A DNA stretch of 9,924 nt from Bacteroidales bacterium (GCA_004552725.1 SFNM01000071.1:1-9924), one strand, 5' to 3'. Positions 1 to 7,653 are shown, numbered from the stretch's first letter. Made by a program: numbers and translations. The notes: generated from the letters alone by a model not told the origin.

Positions 1-1082
1 CACGCATATCGACGAAGGCGGAGCAATTCATCCTCAGCGATAGGTTCGGCAACCAATTTCTCCATCTCGTATTGAGTTTGCTTGATTACCTCTTCTACAT
101 ATTTGGCATCGCATTGTGCTCCAATTCGGATATAACCACCTTCGTAAGAGCCACATAGGGCAGATGAAATGCCGTAGGTGAGTCCAAGTTCTTCGCGTAT
201 ATTTTGCATCAATCGGCTTCCGAAATATCCGCCAAGGCACATTACTGCCAAACGCAAATTCACATAGTCGGGATGTGAGCGGTCGATGGCCGGGATACAC
301 ATCACAACTGCTGATTGCACGGCGTGAGGCATCTCCACATCTATACGGCCTGAGCCTTGCGGTTGATACTTCTCAATGTGGATAGGCGATGGCGCTGATG
401 CCTCGGGGAAGCGACTTAGAAAATTGACGATTTCTGTTTCAGCGCGTTTATCAATTTGACCGGCTGCAAACGCTTGCATGTGACCGGAGCCTACAATTTG
501 TTGGTAACAGTCTCTAATCTGTTCTGCTGTAATGCTTTCAACATCCTCGGGGATGTCATGGTGCGTTTCAGGGTGGCTTTGGCCAAAAAGCAATGGTGCG
601 ATTGCTTGGTTTGCTACATAACTTACTTTGGTTAAATCCACTCGCATCGTGGTTGCTATCTTAGCCTTGCGACGCTCTACTGCCGCTGCATCTAATGCGG
701 GTTCTAATATAATTTGTTGCAAAACATCCAAAACTTGGTGGAGTCGGTCGTTCAAACAAAAGAGTGTAAAGCCGCTATAGTGCGAAGATGGATGGCGCGA
801 CAAGAGTGCTCCATTGAAGTCGATTATGTCCTCAATCTTGTCGCCGGAAAGTTGTTTTGTGCCATCGCGCATAGCCTCACCCAACACATGCGGCAGACTG
901 TGAGGAGCAAAATCGTTTTCGCCGCCATCGTAAAAAATCGACAGACGGGTGATAGGTTGGTCGCCTTGGTTAATTATGGTGAGTGAAACTCCGTTGTCGA
1001 GAGTCAACACACTACTTGGCGCAAGATGTAAATCACACATCTCAGCCACTTGGGGCGCTACTGCGCGGTTTGGTTGGCTCAT
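1..1082 (-). CDS. M16-family zinc peptidase-like protein, probably a non-catalytic subunit (partial; C-terminus outside window)
   Basis: My reading of the minus strand from the ATG at 1082 is open through position 1, giving 360 residues without a stop. It resembles the two-domain M16B (pitrilysin/MPP-like) peptidases. Where active members carry HxxEH followed by about five residues and GT, this protein has PHVLGEAMRDGT (residues 64-75): the first His (H65) stays, but the catalytic Glu is Gly and the second His is Glu. The second-domain substrate motif is intact as REELGLTY (R296 to Y303). In heterodimeric M16B enzymes one subunit supplies the zinc site and another the R/Y pair, so this is probably the R/Y partner; that is inference. 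No signal peptide is apparent. The start is set by an ATGA overlap with the kdsB stop, so translation is probably coupled. The missing 3' part should contain the end of the second domain. Confidence 0.85.
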   Translation of the reverse strand, partial: MSQPNRAVAPQVAEMCDLHLAPSSVLTLDNGVSLTIINQGDQPITRLSIFYDGGENDFAPHSLPHVLGEAMRDGTKQLSGDKIEDIIDFNGALLSRHPSSHYSGFTLFCLNDRLHQVLDVLQQIILEPALDAAAVERRKAKIATTMRVDLTKVSYVANQAIAPLLFGQSHPETHHDIPEDVESITAEQIRDCYQQIVGSGHMQAFAAGQIDKRAETEIVNFLSRFPEASAPSPIHIEKYQPQGSGRIDVEMPHAVQSAVVMCIPAIDRSHPDYVNLRLAVMCLGGYFGSRLMQNIREELGLTYGISSALCGSYEGGYIRIGAQCDAKYVEEVIKQTQYEMEKLVAEPIAEDELLRLRRYA

Positions 1083-1834
1083 TTGTCTAAAATGTGAAGA
1101 TTTTTCTCGGCATTAGCCAAGTCGGCGGGAGTGTCGATGCCGATGGTGGGACAAGTGGTTTCAGCGGTGCGGATTACATAACCCGCTTGGAGCCAGCGCA
1201 GTTGCTCCAGGCTCTCGGCTAATTCCAGCGAGGATTGGGGTAAATTTACAATCTCGCGAAGAGTATCGGCGCGATAAGCATACAAGCCTACATGGGTGTA
1301 AAACTGCGCTGCGCCGGGCCATTGGTCTTGGGGCACATTGCGCAGATATGGAATAACGCTGCGAGAGAAATAGAGAGCACGGCCATCGTTGCCAATCACC
1401 ACTTTGGGTGTATTTGGGTCGGCAAGAGAGGCATAACTGCCCTCTTTGTCGAATGGTCGCACGAGTGTGGCAATTTGGCAATCGGCGCTTTCAAAACATT
1501 TCATCACGCTCTCGATTTGCGAAGGAGCAATGAACGGCTCATCGCCTTGGATGTTGATTATTACATCGGCATCCGACTCGGAAAGTTGATAGGCCTCATA
1601 GCAACGGTCGGTGCCGCTGCGGTGTGAGGTAGAAGTCATGATAGCACGCCCACCGAAACTTTCCACGCACTCGAAGATGCGTTGGTCGTCGGTAGCGACC
1701 ACTACGTCGGTCAGCACATTCGATACTCGGGTGTAAACGCGTTCAATCATAGTGCGATTACCTATTTTGGCTAATGGCTTTCCGGGGAAACGGCTCGAAG
1801 CGTATCTTGCCGGAATAATTCCGATAAATTTCAT
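1079..1834 (-). CDS. kdsB: 3-deoxy-manno-octulosonate cytidylyltransferase (CMP-Kdo synthetase)
   Basis: KdsB activates the sugar Kdo with CTP to give CMP-Kdo and pyrophosphate in the cytosol; CMP-Kdo is then used for the inner core of lipopolysaccharide. The 251-residue length matches the family. The nucleotide-binding signature IIPARYASSRFPGKPL lies at residues 6-21, HRSGTDR at 71-77, QGDEP at 96-100 (D98 expected to bind Mg2+), HVGLYAYR at 181-188 and GIDTPADL at 232-239 with D234 as the expected second metal ligand. All key positions look intact, so the enzyme should be active. The start lies 11 bp after the stop of the NfeD-like gene and the stop overlaps the start of the M16 gene as ATGA. 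It is the clearest functional anchor of the five-gene minus-strand operon and indicates a Gram-negative envelope. Confidence 0.97.
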   Translation of the reverse strand: MKFIGIIPARYASSRFPGKPLAKIGNRTMIERVYTRVSNVLTDVVVATDDQRIFECVESFGGRAIMTSTSHRSGTDRCYEAYQLSESDADVIINIQGDEPFIAPSQIESVMKCFESADCQIATLVRPFDKEGSYASLADPNTPKVVIGNDGRALYFSRSVIPYLRNVPQDQWPGAAQFYTHVGLYAYRADTLREIVNLPQSSLELAESLEQLRWLQAGYVIRTAETTCPTIGIDTPADLANAEKNLHILDK

Positions 1835-1845
1835 AGTTATTTGGT

Positions 1846-3180
1846 TTATGCAAGTTTCACATATAGGGATGCAGCCTCAAATTTCACGACTACAACTTCA
1901 GTGCCGGCGCTGATAAATTCACCGGTTGAGGTGGCATCATATCGCTCACCGTTGATTTCGATTTTACCGGCCGGACGCAAGTCGGTCACTGCTTTTGCTT
2001 TGCGCCCAACCATTTGCGATAGTGATGTATCTACTCCTATATATTCGTTGTCAATACTTTTTTGAAGGGTCAAAATTGAGGTGGATTTGAAGCATTTCGG
2101 TCCGTATTTCGAGGTTAGGAACATCACTACTCCAACGGCCAATACAATGCCAACGAGGAAGATTATCGAAGCGGATACGATTGATGTGCCTAAATCGCCA
2201 TCGAACGACGAAGGCGACACCATTGCTCCAATCAACGATGCCGACAATGCTATGATGCCTGCAATGCCTGCAATGCCGAAGCCCGGTATGACAAATATTT
2301 CAAGCGCTAATGCCACAATGCCGATGATAAATGCTATGATGACCCACGGCGCCAACGTGCCGGTAATCAGCATCGGCATAAAGTACAAGATAGCAGCCAC
2401 TGAAGCCACTGCTCCGGCAAATCCCAATCCGGGGGTGTGCATCTCCATGTATATGCCACCGATAATCAGCATTATGAGTATTGCTCTTACACCTGCTCCG
2501 GCCAAAAATCCCAAAACATCGTCGGATGTGTTGGCTTCGAAAGTGGTGATTTCCGCATTGGGCATATTCAATTGCTCCAACACCTGCATAGTGTTGGCTG
2601 CAATTCCGTCGATAAGCCCAATGCGCAATGCTTCATCAGCAGTGAAGGCGATAGCGGTGTCGGGCGATACCATTCGGGCTGCAATTTCCGGGTCGCGACG
2701 CCAACGGGCCACGCTGTCGCCTTGAGGTACATAGCGTCCGTGGCTCATAGCGGTGGCTCGCATCACCGAACTCCAATAACTTTGATATTTTTCCGGCATA
2801 GGTTGGCCGTCAGCCCCTACTACAGTGGCCGCGCCCATACTTGCTACAGGACTCATAAAAGCCGAGTCGCATGCAAGGGCAATCAAGGCTCCGGCCGAAG
2901 CAGCATTGTGGTCGATATACACAGCAGTGGGCACTTGCAGTTGCATCAATGCCGAACGTATAGAGTCGGCCATATCAACTGCGCCACCGTAGGTATTGAG
3001 CCGTATCAACATCAATTCATACTTCTGAGGACTTTGCTTTACTTCTTTGATAGCACGTGCAGTGTAGCGCCATGCCGTTGCGTCTATCTCATTGTCTATA
3101 TTCAATAAATATACACGTTGAGCCATTGCTGACATAGCCAAGCAAATGCTTATGATTGCGATGAAAATTCGTTGTTTCAT
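1846..3180 (-). CDS. NfeD-type membrane-bound ClpP-class serine protease
   Basis: The 444-residue protein has the order of long-form NfeD (NfeD1b) proteins: signal peptide (about 1-20, ending SAMAQ), a ClpP-like serine protease domain (about 21-215), several hydrophobic segments (about 231-355), and a soluble C-terminal NfeD/OB-fold domain (about 385-444). The glycine pair TYGG at 63-66 fits the oxyanion region, S95 in NAASAGALIAL is the likely nucleophile, and K131 in PEKYQSYW is a plausible general base, as in the Ser-Lys dyad of archaeal PH1510. Such proteases are thought to cleave membrane proteins such as stomatin/SPFH partners. No SPFH gene is visible here, so the substrate is unknown. 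Its ATG overlaps the stop of the upstream membrane protein gene (ATGA at 3180-3177). Short alternating GIAG repeats in one membrane segment are normal low complexity. Confidence 0.92.
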   Translation of the reverse strand: MKQRIFIAIISICLAMSAMAQRVYLLNIDNEIDATAWRYTARAIKEVKQSPQKYELMLIRLNTYGGAVDMADSIRSALMQLQVPTAVYIDHNAASAGALIALACDSAFMSPVASMGAATVVGADGQPMPEKYQSYWSSVMRATAMSHGRYVPQGDSVARWRRDPEIAARMVSPDTAIAFTADEALRIGLIDGIAANTMQVLEQLNMPNAEITTFEANTSDDVLGFLAGAGVRAILIMLIIGGIYMEMHTPGLGFAGAVASVAAILYFMPMLITGTLAPWVIIAFIIGIVALALEIFVIPGFGIAGIAGIIALSASLIGAMVSPSSFDGDLGTSIVSASIIFLVGIVLAVGVVMFLTSKYGPKCFKSTSILTLQKSIDNEYIGVDTSLSQMVGRKAKAVTDLRPAGKIEINGERYDATSTGEFISAGTEVVVVKFEAASLYVKLA

Positions 3181-4196
3181 ATCTTTTTTGAATTAAAATA
3201 TGATGGACCGATAATCACACCGGCTAATAAATATATGTAATAACTCAGCACTCGCCATAAAGTGGCCATCAACAATGCCACTCCGATGCTACCGATGATA
3301 GTGCCGTAATAGTTGGTGAATAGCCATTCGCTGACACCGCTTCCGCCCGGAGTAGGACTTATCATTAATACAACCCACACCACAAACTGACGTCCGAATA
3401 CAAGCAATTGCGATGCAGCCGGAACAAATGCCGCAAAGAGCGCGTTGACTACAAAGTAACGGCTGAACCACGACAAAGTTGTGGCACCGAATACTTCTAT
3501 CCACCAACGTATTGAGCGCCCTTTAATCCACTGAGAAGTAGATAGAAGATTGTCGGCTGTGCCTTTAGCCGATGCTTCCCACCGTCGCAACCATCTCAAT
3601 TTGAATAGTTTGCAAATGCCGGTCGATACCCATTGAGGACGTGCCAAGATACCGGTGAACAAAATTGCGGTCCATATCACAATGCCGGTGTATACCAGCC
3701 AAAAAAGGGTGGGGATGCCGGCCATAAGGCCGTTTTGGTCGCTATCAAATAATTCATCAATGGGTAAAACTAATACTAATAGCGGGCAAAAAACCACAAA
3801 AAACATCTCGTCGAGAAACAAAGTGGTCAAAGTCAGAGCTGTGGCTCGACCTACCTTGATACCTTCGCGATTGAGGTAAAAAATTGCCAAAGCGCTTCCG
3901 CCAACCACCGATGGTGTGATGGCGGAAGTAAACGCGCACATAAGATCAACGCGGAAGGCACGTCGCCATGTCAGTGCTCGGTCAGTGATGGTTCTAAAAC
4001 GCCATGCCAGACCAAAATCACGGCCAATCACAAATGTGAGGGCGGCGATAATCCAAAATGCCGTGGTGGTATTAATGGATAGCATACTCCACGCCTCGGG
4101 GGCATAATCCTTTACGAACAGCCATACCACTACGCCTAAACCAATGGCGCCGGGCACCACAGCTCGTAGTAACGTGCGCTTTAATTGGGCATCCAT
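3177..4196 (-). CDS. YbhN/LPG-synthase-TM (UPF0104, flippase-like) integral membrane protein
   Basis: This is a polytopic inner-membrane protein of the family related to the transmembrane domain of lysylphosphatidylglycerol synthase. With the start at 4196 it has 339 residues and about seven to eight hydrophobic segments. Two family hallmarks are visible: ITPSVVGG at 93-100, followed by AIFYLNREG, and SPTPGGSGVSE at 280-290. The soluble aminoacyl-transfer domain of true MprF is absent, so it is probably not a lysyl-PG synthase; family members are suspected of lipid or polyprenyl-carrier transport, but the substrate cannot be told from sequence. The reading frame is open up to 4313, but that longer start would overlap the upstream gene by 113 bp and add a non-membrane tail. 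The ATG at 4196 lies 4 bp after the upstream TGA and directly precedes the first hydrophobic segment. No Shine-Dalgarno sequence is visible. Confidence 0.88.
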   Translation of the reverse strand: MDAQLKRTLLRAVVPGAIGLGVVVWLFVKDYAPEAWSMLSINTTTAFWIIAALTFVIGRDFGLAWRFRTITDRALTWRRAFRVDLMCAFTSAITPSVVGGSALAIFYLNREGIKVGRATALTLTTLFLDEMFFVVFCPLLVLVLPIDELFDSDQNGLMAGIPTLFWLVYTGIVIWTAILFTGILARPQWVSTGICKLFKLRWLRRWEASAKGTADNLLSTSQWIKGRSIRWWIEVFGATTLSWFSRYFVVNALFAAFVPAASQLLVFGRQFVVWVVLMISPTPGGSGVSEWLFTNYYGTIIGSIGVALLMATLWRVLSYYIYLLAGVIIGPSYFNSKKI

Positions 4197-4200
4197 TCGG

Positions 4201-4788
4201 TCAAATAATCGAATTGATAAGTGCTGCGGTAGCCGATACAGGGTTCGGTGCAGCGGTGATTGCTTCGCCAACCGCAAGCCCTTTAAATCCTTGGGAGAGG
4301 ATTTCCTTAGCATTATTAGCTGTGATGTTGCCTTGGGCCACTATCGGGAAATCTTCTTTTACAGCGGCAATAAAAGTGGTACGTTCGTTTTCAGTGAAGT
4401 GCTGAGGTAGAAAGGCAAAGTCTATGTCGGCTTTGACAAGCGTCGGTATCACCATTGGATCCACTACTTCGAGGCCGATGATAGCCTCCGGACCGATTTT
4501 TTCGCGCAATTCCGGGGCACTTATCCTGTGCTCGGTTTGGTAGCGAATACTCAAACGCACGCCATGCACACTTAACTCCGCGGCCAACTCCGGACGGTCT
4601 TCCAAAGTTAAAATCACACCCGACTCTTTGCACATTTCTATCACCTCGGGCATTAATTCAGTTTTCAACTCTTCATCGTTGAGTTCCGGCAGAGCCACGG
4701 TAATCCATTGACACCCACCTTCGATGGCCATTTGCGCTAACTCAGCCACCGAATAGCGCTCGCTTTTTGTCAGTATATATTGAACCAT
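4201..4788 (-). CDS. ThiE-like (thiamine-phosphate-synthase-fold) protein, divergent, probably not a canonical ThiE
   Basis: The 195-residue protein has the pattern of a TIM-barrel protein of the ThiE/TenI group. It starts QYILTKS (compare YlIT in ThiE), has EDRPELAAELSVHGVRLS at 63-80 aligning with the NDR...DGVHLG region, QGNIT at 152-156 aligning with the GGIT phosphate-binding loop, and ends with LAVGEAI. Several residues expected in an active ThiE are changed: the pyrophosphate-binding R-x-K after strand 2 reads ITVALPEL, and GVHLGQ is GVRLSI. A thiamine role is therefore doubtful, and no other thi genes are nearby. It could be a paralogue with another substrate or a non-enzymatic protein. 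The start codon lies about 12 nt downstream of the expected transcription start. It is the first gene of the minus-strand operon and is followed after 4 bp by the YbhN-like gene. Confidence 0.72.
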   Translation of the reverse strand: MVQYILTKSERYSVAELAQMAIEGGCQWITVALPELNDEELKTELMPEVIEMCKESGVILTLEDRPELAAELSVHGVRLSIRYQTEHRISAPELREKIGPEAIIGLEVVDPMVIPTLVKADIDFAFLPQHFTENERTTFIAAVKEDFPIVAQGNITANNAKEILSQGFKGLAVGEAITAAPNPVSATAALINSII

Positions 4789-4807
4789 ATTTTCTTTTAA
4801 ATTTTCG

Positions 4808-4838
4808 CAAATTTACAAAACATTGCGCTTATGTGCAA
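4808..4838 (-). promoter_or_regulatory. Bacteroidota-type promoter for the ThiE-like/YbhN/NfeD/kdsB/M16 operon
   Basis: On the minus strand a perfect -7 box TAAATTTG (4815-4808) matches TAnnTTTG, with TTG (4838-4836) exactly 20 nt upstream as the -33 element. Transcription would begin near 4800, leaving a leader of roughly 12 nt before the ATG at 4788. It overlaps the opposing purT promoter. Inferred from motif and spacing only. Confidence 0.65.
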
Positions 4839-4855
4839 TTATTTTTGTATCTTTG
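4823..4855 (+). promoter_or_regulatory. Bacteroidota-type promoter for purT
   Basis: TATCTTTG at 4848-4855 matches the -7 consensus TAnnTTTG. TTG at 4823-4825 lies 22 nt upstream, slightly long for the -33 spacing. The expected start near 4862 gives a short leader before the ATG at 4876. Its upstream half lies inside the promoter that fires the opposite way. Confidence 0.6.
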
Positions 4856-4875
4856 TGGAGTAAAATTTAATTGGT

Positions 4876-6066
4876 ATGACTAAATTAGGATCTGTAATGA
4901 CCCGTGTGGGTCGAAAAGCACTGCTATTAGGTAGTGGCGAGTTAGGTAAAGAAGTAGCAATCGAACTCCAACGCTTCGGCGTAGAGGTTGTGGCATGCGA
5001 CAAGTATGAAAATGCACCCGCTATGCAGGTGGCTCATCGCTCTCACGTTTTCAGTATGCTCGATGCCAATGCTTTGCGACATGTTATTGAACTCGAAAAG
5101 CCTGACCATATTATCCCTGAAGTTGAAGCAATTGCCACGCCCGAACTCGTGAAATTAGAGGCGGAAGGCTACCACGTCACTCCCACTGCGCGTGCTGCCT
5201 TTCTCACCATGAACCGCGAAGGAATTCGCCGCTTGGCAGCAGAAGAACTCGGACTTCCCACTTCGCCTTATCGGTTTGCAGATACATACGAGCAATTCCG
5301 CGAAGCGATTGATGAAATAGGCCTCCCTTGTGTGGTAAAACCGGTGATGAGTTCCTCAGGCCATGGCCAAAGCACTATTAAAACAGCCGACCAAATCGAT
5401 GCCGCTTGGCATGAAGCAATGGAAGGCGGACGAGCCGGTGCCGGTCGTGTGATTGTGGAAGGTTTCGTAAAATTCGACTACGAAATCACCCTTCTTACAG
5501 TGCGTTCGTGTTCGGGCACTACTTTCTGCCAACCTATCGGCCATATACAAGTTAATGGCGACTACCGTCAGTCATGGCAACCGCAACCGATGTCGACCGA
5601 TGCACTTGCAAAAGCACAAGACATCGCTCGCAAAATTACCGATGCGTTGGGCGGCTACGGTATCTTCGGCGTGGAACTGTTTGTAAAGGGCAACGAAGTG
5701 ATTTTCAGCGAAGTATCACCGCGTCCGCACGACACCGGTATGGTCACTATGATATCTCAGGATATGAGCGAATTTGCTCTCCATGCTCGTGCTCTTTTGG
5801 GCTTGCCGGTGCCTGAAATTCGCTTCTACGGCCCGTCGGCATCGATGGCCGTGGTGGTAGAAGGCGATACCGACAAAATCGAAATGGACAATTTGGAACA
5901 AGTTCTTGCCGAAGGAGGTGTGCAAATGCGCATCTTCGGCAAGCCCGAAATCAAGGGCCACCGTCGCATGGGCGTAATCCTTGCTACTGCCGACACCCTC
6001 GAACACGCTCGCGCCAAGGCCCAACGCGCCTACGATGCTCTGAAAGTAAATGTTCTTTCGCGCTAA
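4876..6066 (+). CDS. purT: Formate-dependent phosphoribosylglycinamide formyltransferase 2
   Basis: PurT makes formyl-GAR from GAR, formate and ATP, the folate-independent alternative to PurN in purine synthesis; it is cytosolic. The 396-residue protein has the ATP-grasp layout and is close to the usual 392. The N-terminal dinucleotide-like loop [10 protein letters not shown] is at 17-26, EVEAIAT at 82-88, the ATP-grasp loop SSSGHGQS at 159-166, and the metal/substrate segment [13 protein letters not shown] at 279-291. All look intact. An internal ATG (codon 8) is possible, but the first ATG at 4876 fits the predicted promoter and leader. The stop lies 2 bp before the next small gene, suggesting one transcript for both. 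No purine riboswitch or other purine gene is seen in the window. Confidence 0.97.
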   Translation: MTKLGSVMTRVGRKALLLGSGELGKEVAIELQRFGVEVVACDKYENAPAMQVAHRSHVFSMLDANALRHVIELEKPDHIIPEVEAIATPELVKLEAEGYHVTPTARAAFLTMNREGIRRLAAEELGLPTSPYRFADTYEQFREAIDEIGLPCVVKPVMSSSGHGQSTIKTADQIDAAWHEAMEGGRAGAGRVIVEGFVKFDYEITLLTVRSCSGTTFCQPIGHIQVNGDYRQSWQPQPMSTDALAKAQDIARKITDALGGYGIFGVELFVKGNEVIFSEVSPRPHDTGMVTMISQDMSEFALHARALLGLPVPEIRFYGPSASMAVVVEGDTDKIEMDNLEQVLAEGGVQMRIFGKPEIKGHRRMGVILATADTLEHARAKAQRAYDALKVNVLSR

Positions 6067-6068
6067 TT

Positions 6069-6410
6069 ATGGATATCAACCGCCTTACACTGATGTTGCG
6101 CGTGGCCGATGTGGCTCGCGCCGACATTATGTTAACGCCCGAGAGAATCTACTATCGCTTCGCTACAGAAGATTCTCTCGAGGATGGCGAATTGGCGCCT
6201 TTGCCCGAATTTGCCGCGACCATCAACTCTTTGGTTGAAGTGGCCAAAGGTTGTGCTAACGAAACGCCACTTGCTGAAAATGTATTGATGCAGGTTTTCG
6301 TCAACAATCGTCTTTCATGTGAACCTGTAAGTGAACAATCCCTAACTCGCCTCATTCGTGAACTTCTCCCCATCACTGCTGAATTTCAATTTCTCCAAGG
6401 TTTTCTCTAA
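6069..6410 (+). CDS. Hypothetical protein (113 aa), downstream of purT
   Basis: I do not recognise this protein. It has 113 residues, no signal peptide or membrane segment, and a mixture of acidic and hydrophobic residues compatible with a small soluble cytosolic alpha/beta protein. The N-terminal part (MDINRLTLMLRVAD, then a TPERIYYRF strand) and the C-terminal helix-like LTRLIRELLPI are the most regular segments. No cysteine-rich or nucleotide-binding motif is seen. It begins 2 bp after the purT stop with no own promoter and ends 24 bp before a strong terminator, so it is very likely co-transcribed with purT and translated by coupling. Base use resembles purT, supporting a real gene. Positions 6140-6180 contain an 11-bp perfect inverted repeat. 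Confidence 0.8.
   Translation: MDINRLTLMLRVADVARADIMLTPERIYYRFATEDSLEDGELAPLPEFAATINSLVEVAKGCANETPLAENVLMQVFVNNRLSCEPVSEQSLTRLIRELLPITAEFQFLQGFL
6140..6180. repeat. 11-bp perfect inverted repeat inside the small gene after purT
   Basis: CGAGAGAATCT (6140-6150) and AGATTCTCTCG (6170-6180) are exact reverse complements with a 19-nt loop, placed about 70-110 nt into the coding sequence. In mRNA this would form a stable stem with no U-run after it, so it is not an obvious terminator. Role unknown. Confidence 0.8.
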
Positions 6411-6434
6411 GAGAAGTCCGGTGGCAAAAAACAA

Positions 6435-6473
6435 ACGCCCGCTTCCCCATGAGAGGAAGCGGGCGTCTTTTTT
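6435..6473. terminator. Strong intrinsic terminator, bidirectional, between the purT operon and the ferredoxin gene
   Basis: A perfect 12-bp stem, ACGCCCGCTTCC (6435-6446) with GGAAGCGGGCGT (6455-6466), closes an 8-nt loop. On the plus strand it is followed by six T after a C (6468-6473). On the minus strand the flanking A-run (6425-6434) supplies the U-tract. It therefore ends both the purT transcript and the convergent ferredoxin transcript. Confidence 0.93.
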
Positions 6474-6484
6474 CGATTAACGGA

Positions 6485-6667
<183 letters not shown>

Positions 6668-6705
6668 TTAATTGATAAATAATAGTTCAGTTTCGTTTTA
6701 TAGTG

Positions 6706-6713
6706 CAAATTTA
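6706..6713 (-). promoter_or_regulatory. -7 box of probable ferredoxin promoter
   Basis: TAAATTTG on the minus strand (6713-6706) fits TAnnTTTG exactly and precedes the ferredoxin ATG by 50 bp. I could not find a good TTG at the expected -33 spacing, so only the -7 box is claimed. The gap 6656-6795 holds nothing else I recognise. Confidence 0.5.
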
Positions 6714-6795
6714 GCGATTATTTTCGTATTACCGCTATTTTTATGCAGATTTTTGCTTCAAAGTTGAAATTTTTTCGTAAATCGGACCTTTAATT

Positions 6796-7653
6796 TCATT
6801 TAACGGCCTTAAAACTCATATCGAGCCCTTTCACGCTATGTGTCAAAGCGCCCACGCTGATGAAGTCAACGCCCGCTTCGCCGTAAGCGCGCAGTGTGTC
6901 GATAGTGATACCCCCCGACGACTCAATTTCTACGTTGGGGTTCTTGCTCCGGATGAGTTTCACGGCCTCAGCAGTGCGTTCGGGTGTAAAGTTGTCGAGC
7001 ATGATGCGGTCCACACCCGCATCAAGTGCTTGCAGAATTTCCTCCGTGTTGCGCACTTCTTGTTCGATGCGCAAGTCTTTGCCATTTTCTTTGCACCATT
7101 GTTTGGCACGAGCCACTGCCTGTGGGATGCCGCCGGCGAAGTCGGTGTGGTTGTCCTTGATAAGAATCATATCGAACAAGCCGATACGATGGTTGGCACC
7201 GCCGCCGATTTTTACTGCCATTTTCTCTAACATACGCAAGCCGGGAGTTGTTTTGCGTGTGTCGAGCACCTTGGTGTGGAGTCCTTCGAGACGTTGTTGA
7301 TAGCGGGCGGTGGTAGTGGCGATGCCGCTCATGCGTTGCATCACGTTGAGCATAATACGTTCAGTTTGTAGCAATGAACGCACTTTTCCCGTTACTTTGA
7401 AAGCAATGTCGCCGGGACGCACGTGGGTGCCGTCGGTGATGAACACTTCCATCTTTAAATCGCGGTCGAACTTGGCAAACACCTTTCGAGCGATTTCCAC
7501 ACCGGCAAGTATGCCTTCTTCTTTTACAATAAGTTGTTGGCACCCTTCAGCGTCGGCCGGAATGGTGCTCAACGTGGTAGCATCACCATCGCCCACGTCT
7601 TCGGCAAAGGCCAATGTGAGCAGGTCATCTATAAGTTGGTCGGGAGTTTTCAT
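6796..7653 (-). CDS. nadC: Nicotinate-nucleotide pyrophosphorylase (carboxylating), quinolinate phosphoribosyltransferase
   Basis: NadC converts quinolinate and PRPP to nicotinate mononucleotide, CO2 and pyrophosphate, the last committed step of de novo NAD synthesis. The 285-residue length is normal. Visible motifs are TERIMLNVMQRMSGIAT at 97-113, LDTRKTTPGLR at 130-140 (R and K residues that bind quinolinate and PRPP), GGGANHRIGL at 150-159, IKDNH at 165-169, ESSGGI at 244-249 and SVGALTHS at 267-274. All are intact. nadA and nadB are not in this window. The start at 7653 is the first in-frame ATG after the promoter. The gene is divergent from rlmH and has its own compact promoter. Confidence 0.97.
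   Translation of the reverse strand: MKTPDQLIDDLLTLAFAEDVGDGDATTLSTIPADAEGCQQLIVKEEGILAGVEIARKVFAKFDRDLKMEVFITDGTHVRPGDIAFKVTGKVRSLLQTERIMLNVMQRMSGIATTTARYQQRLEGLHTKVLDTRKTTPGLRMLEKMAVKIGGGANHRIGLFDMILIKDNHTDFAGGIPQAVARAKQWCKENGKDLRIEQEVRNTEEILQALDAGVDRIMLDNFTPERTAEAVKLIRSKNPNVEIESSGGITIDTLRAYGEAGVDFISVGALTHSVKGLDMSFKAVK

Noticed and set aside
1292..1627. Plus-strand frame of 111 residues opposite kdsB.
   Set aside because: KdsB is intact and the opposite frame has no recognisable domain or leader.
2081..2725. 214-residue plus-strand frame opposite the NfeD gene.
   Set aside because: Low-complexity Ala/Met/Pro/Thr-rich shadow of the membrane segments on the other strand; no leader and strong coding evidence for NfeD.
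4197..4313. Longer start for the YbhN-like protein, adding 39 residues.
   Set aside because: It would overlap the ThiE-like gene by 113 bp, and the added residues are not membrane-like; the ATG at 4196 sits 4 bp after the upstream stop.
4789..4875. Purine riboswitch or other leader upstream of purT.
   Set aside because: The predicted leader is only about 15 nt, too short for any aptamer.
6411..6480. The hairpin near 6435 as a small RNA or attenuator.
   Set aside because: A perfect stem with U-tracts on both strands between convergent genes is fully explained as a bidirectional terminator.
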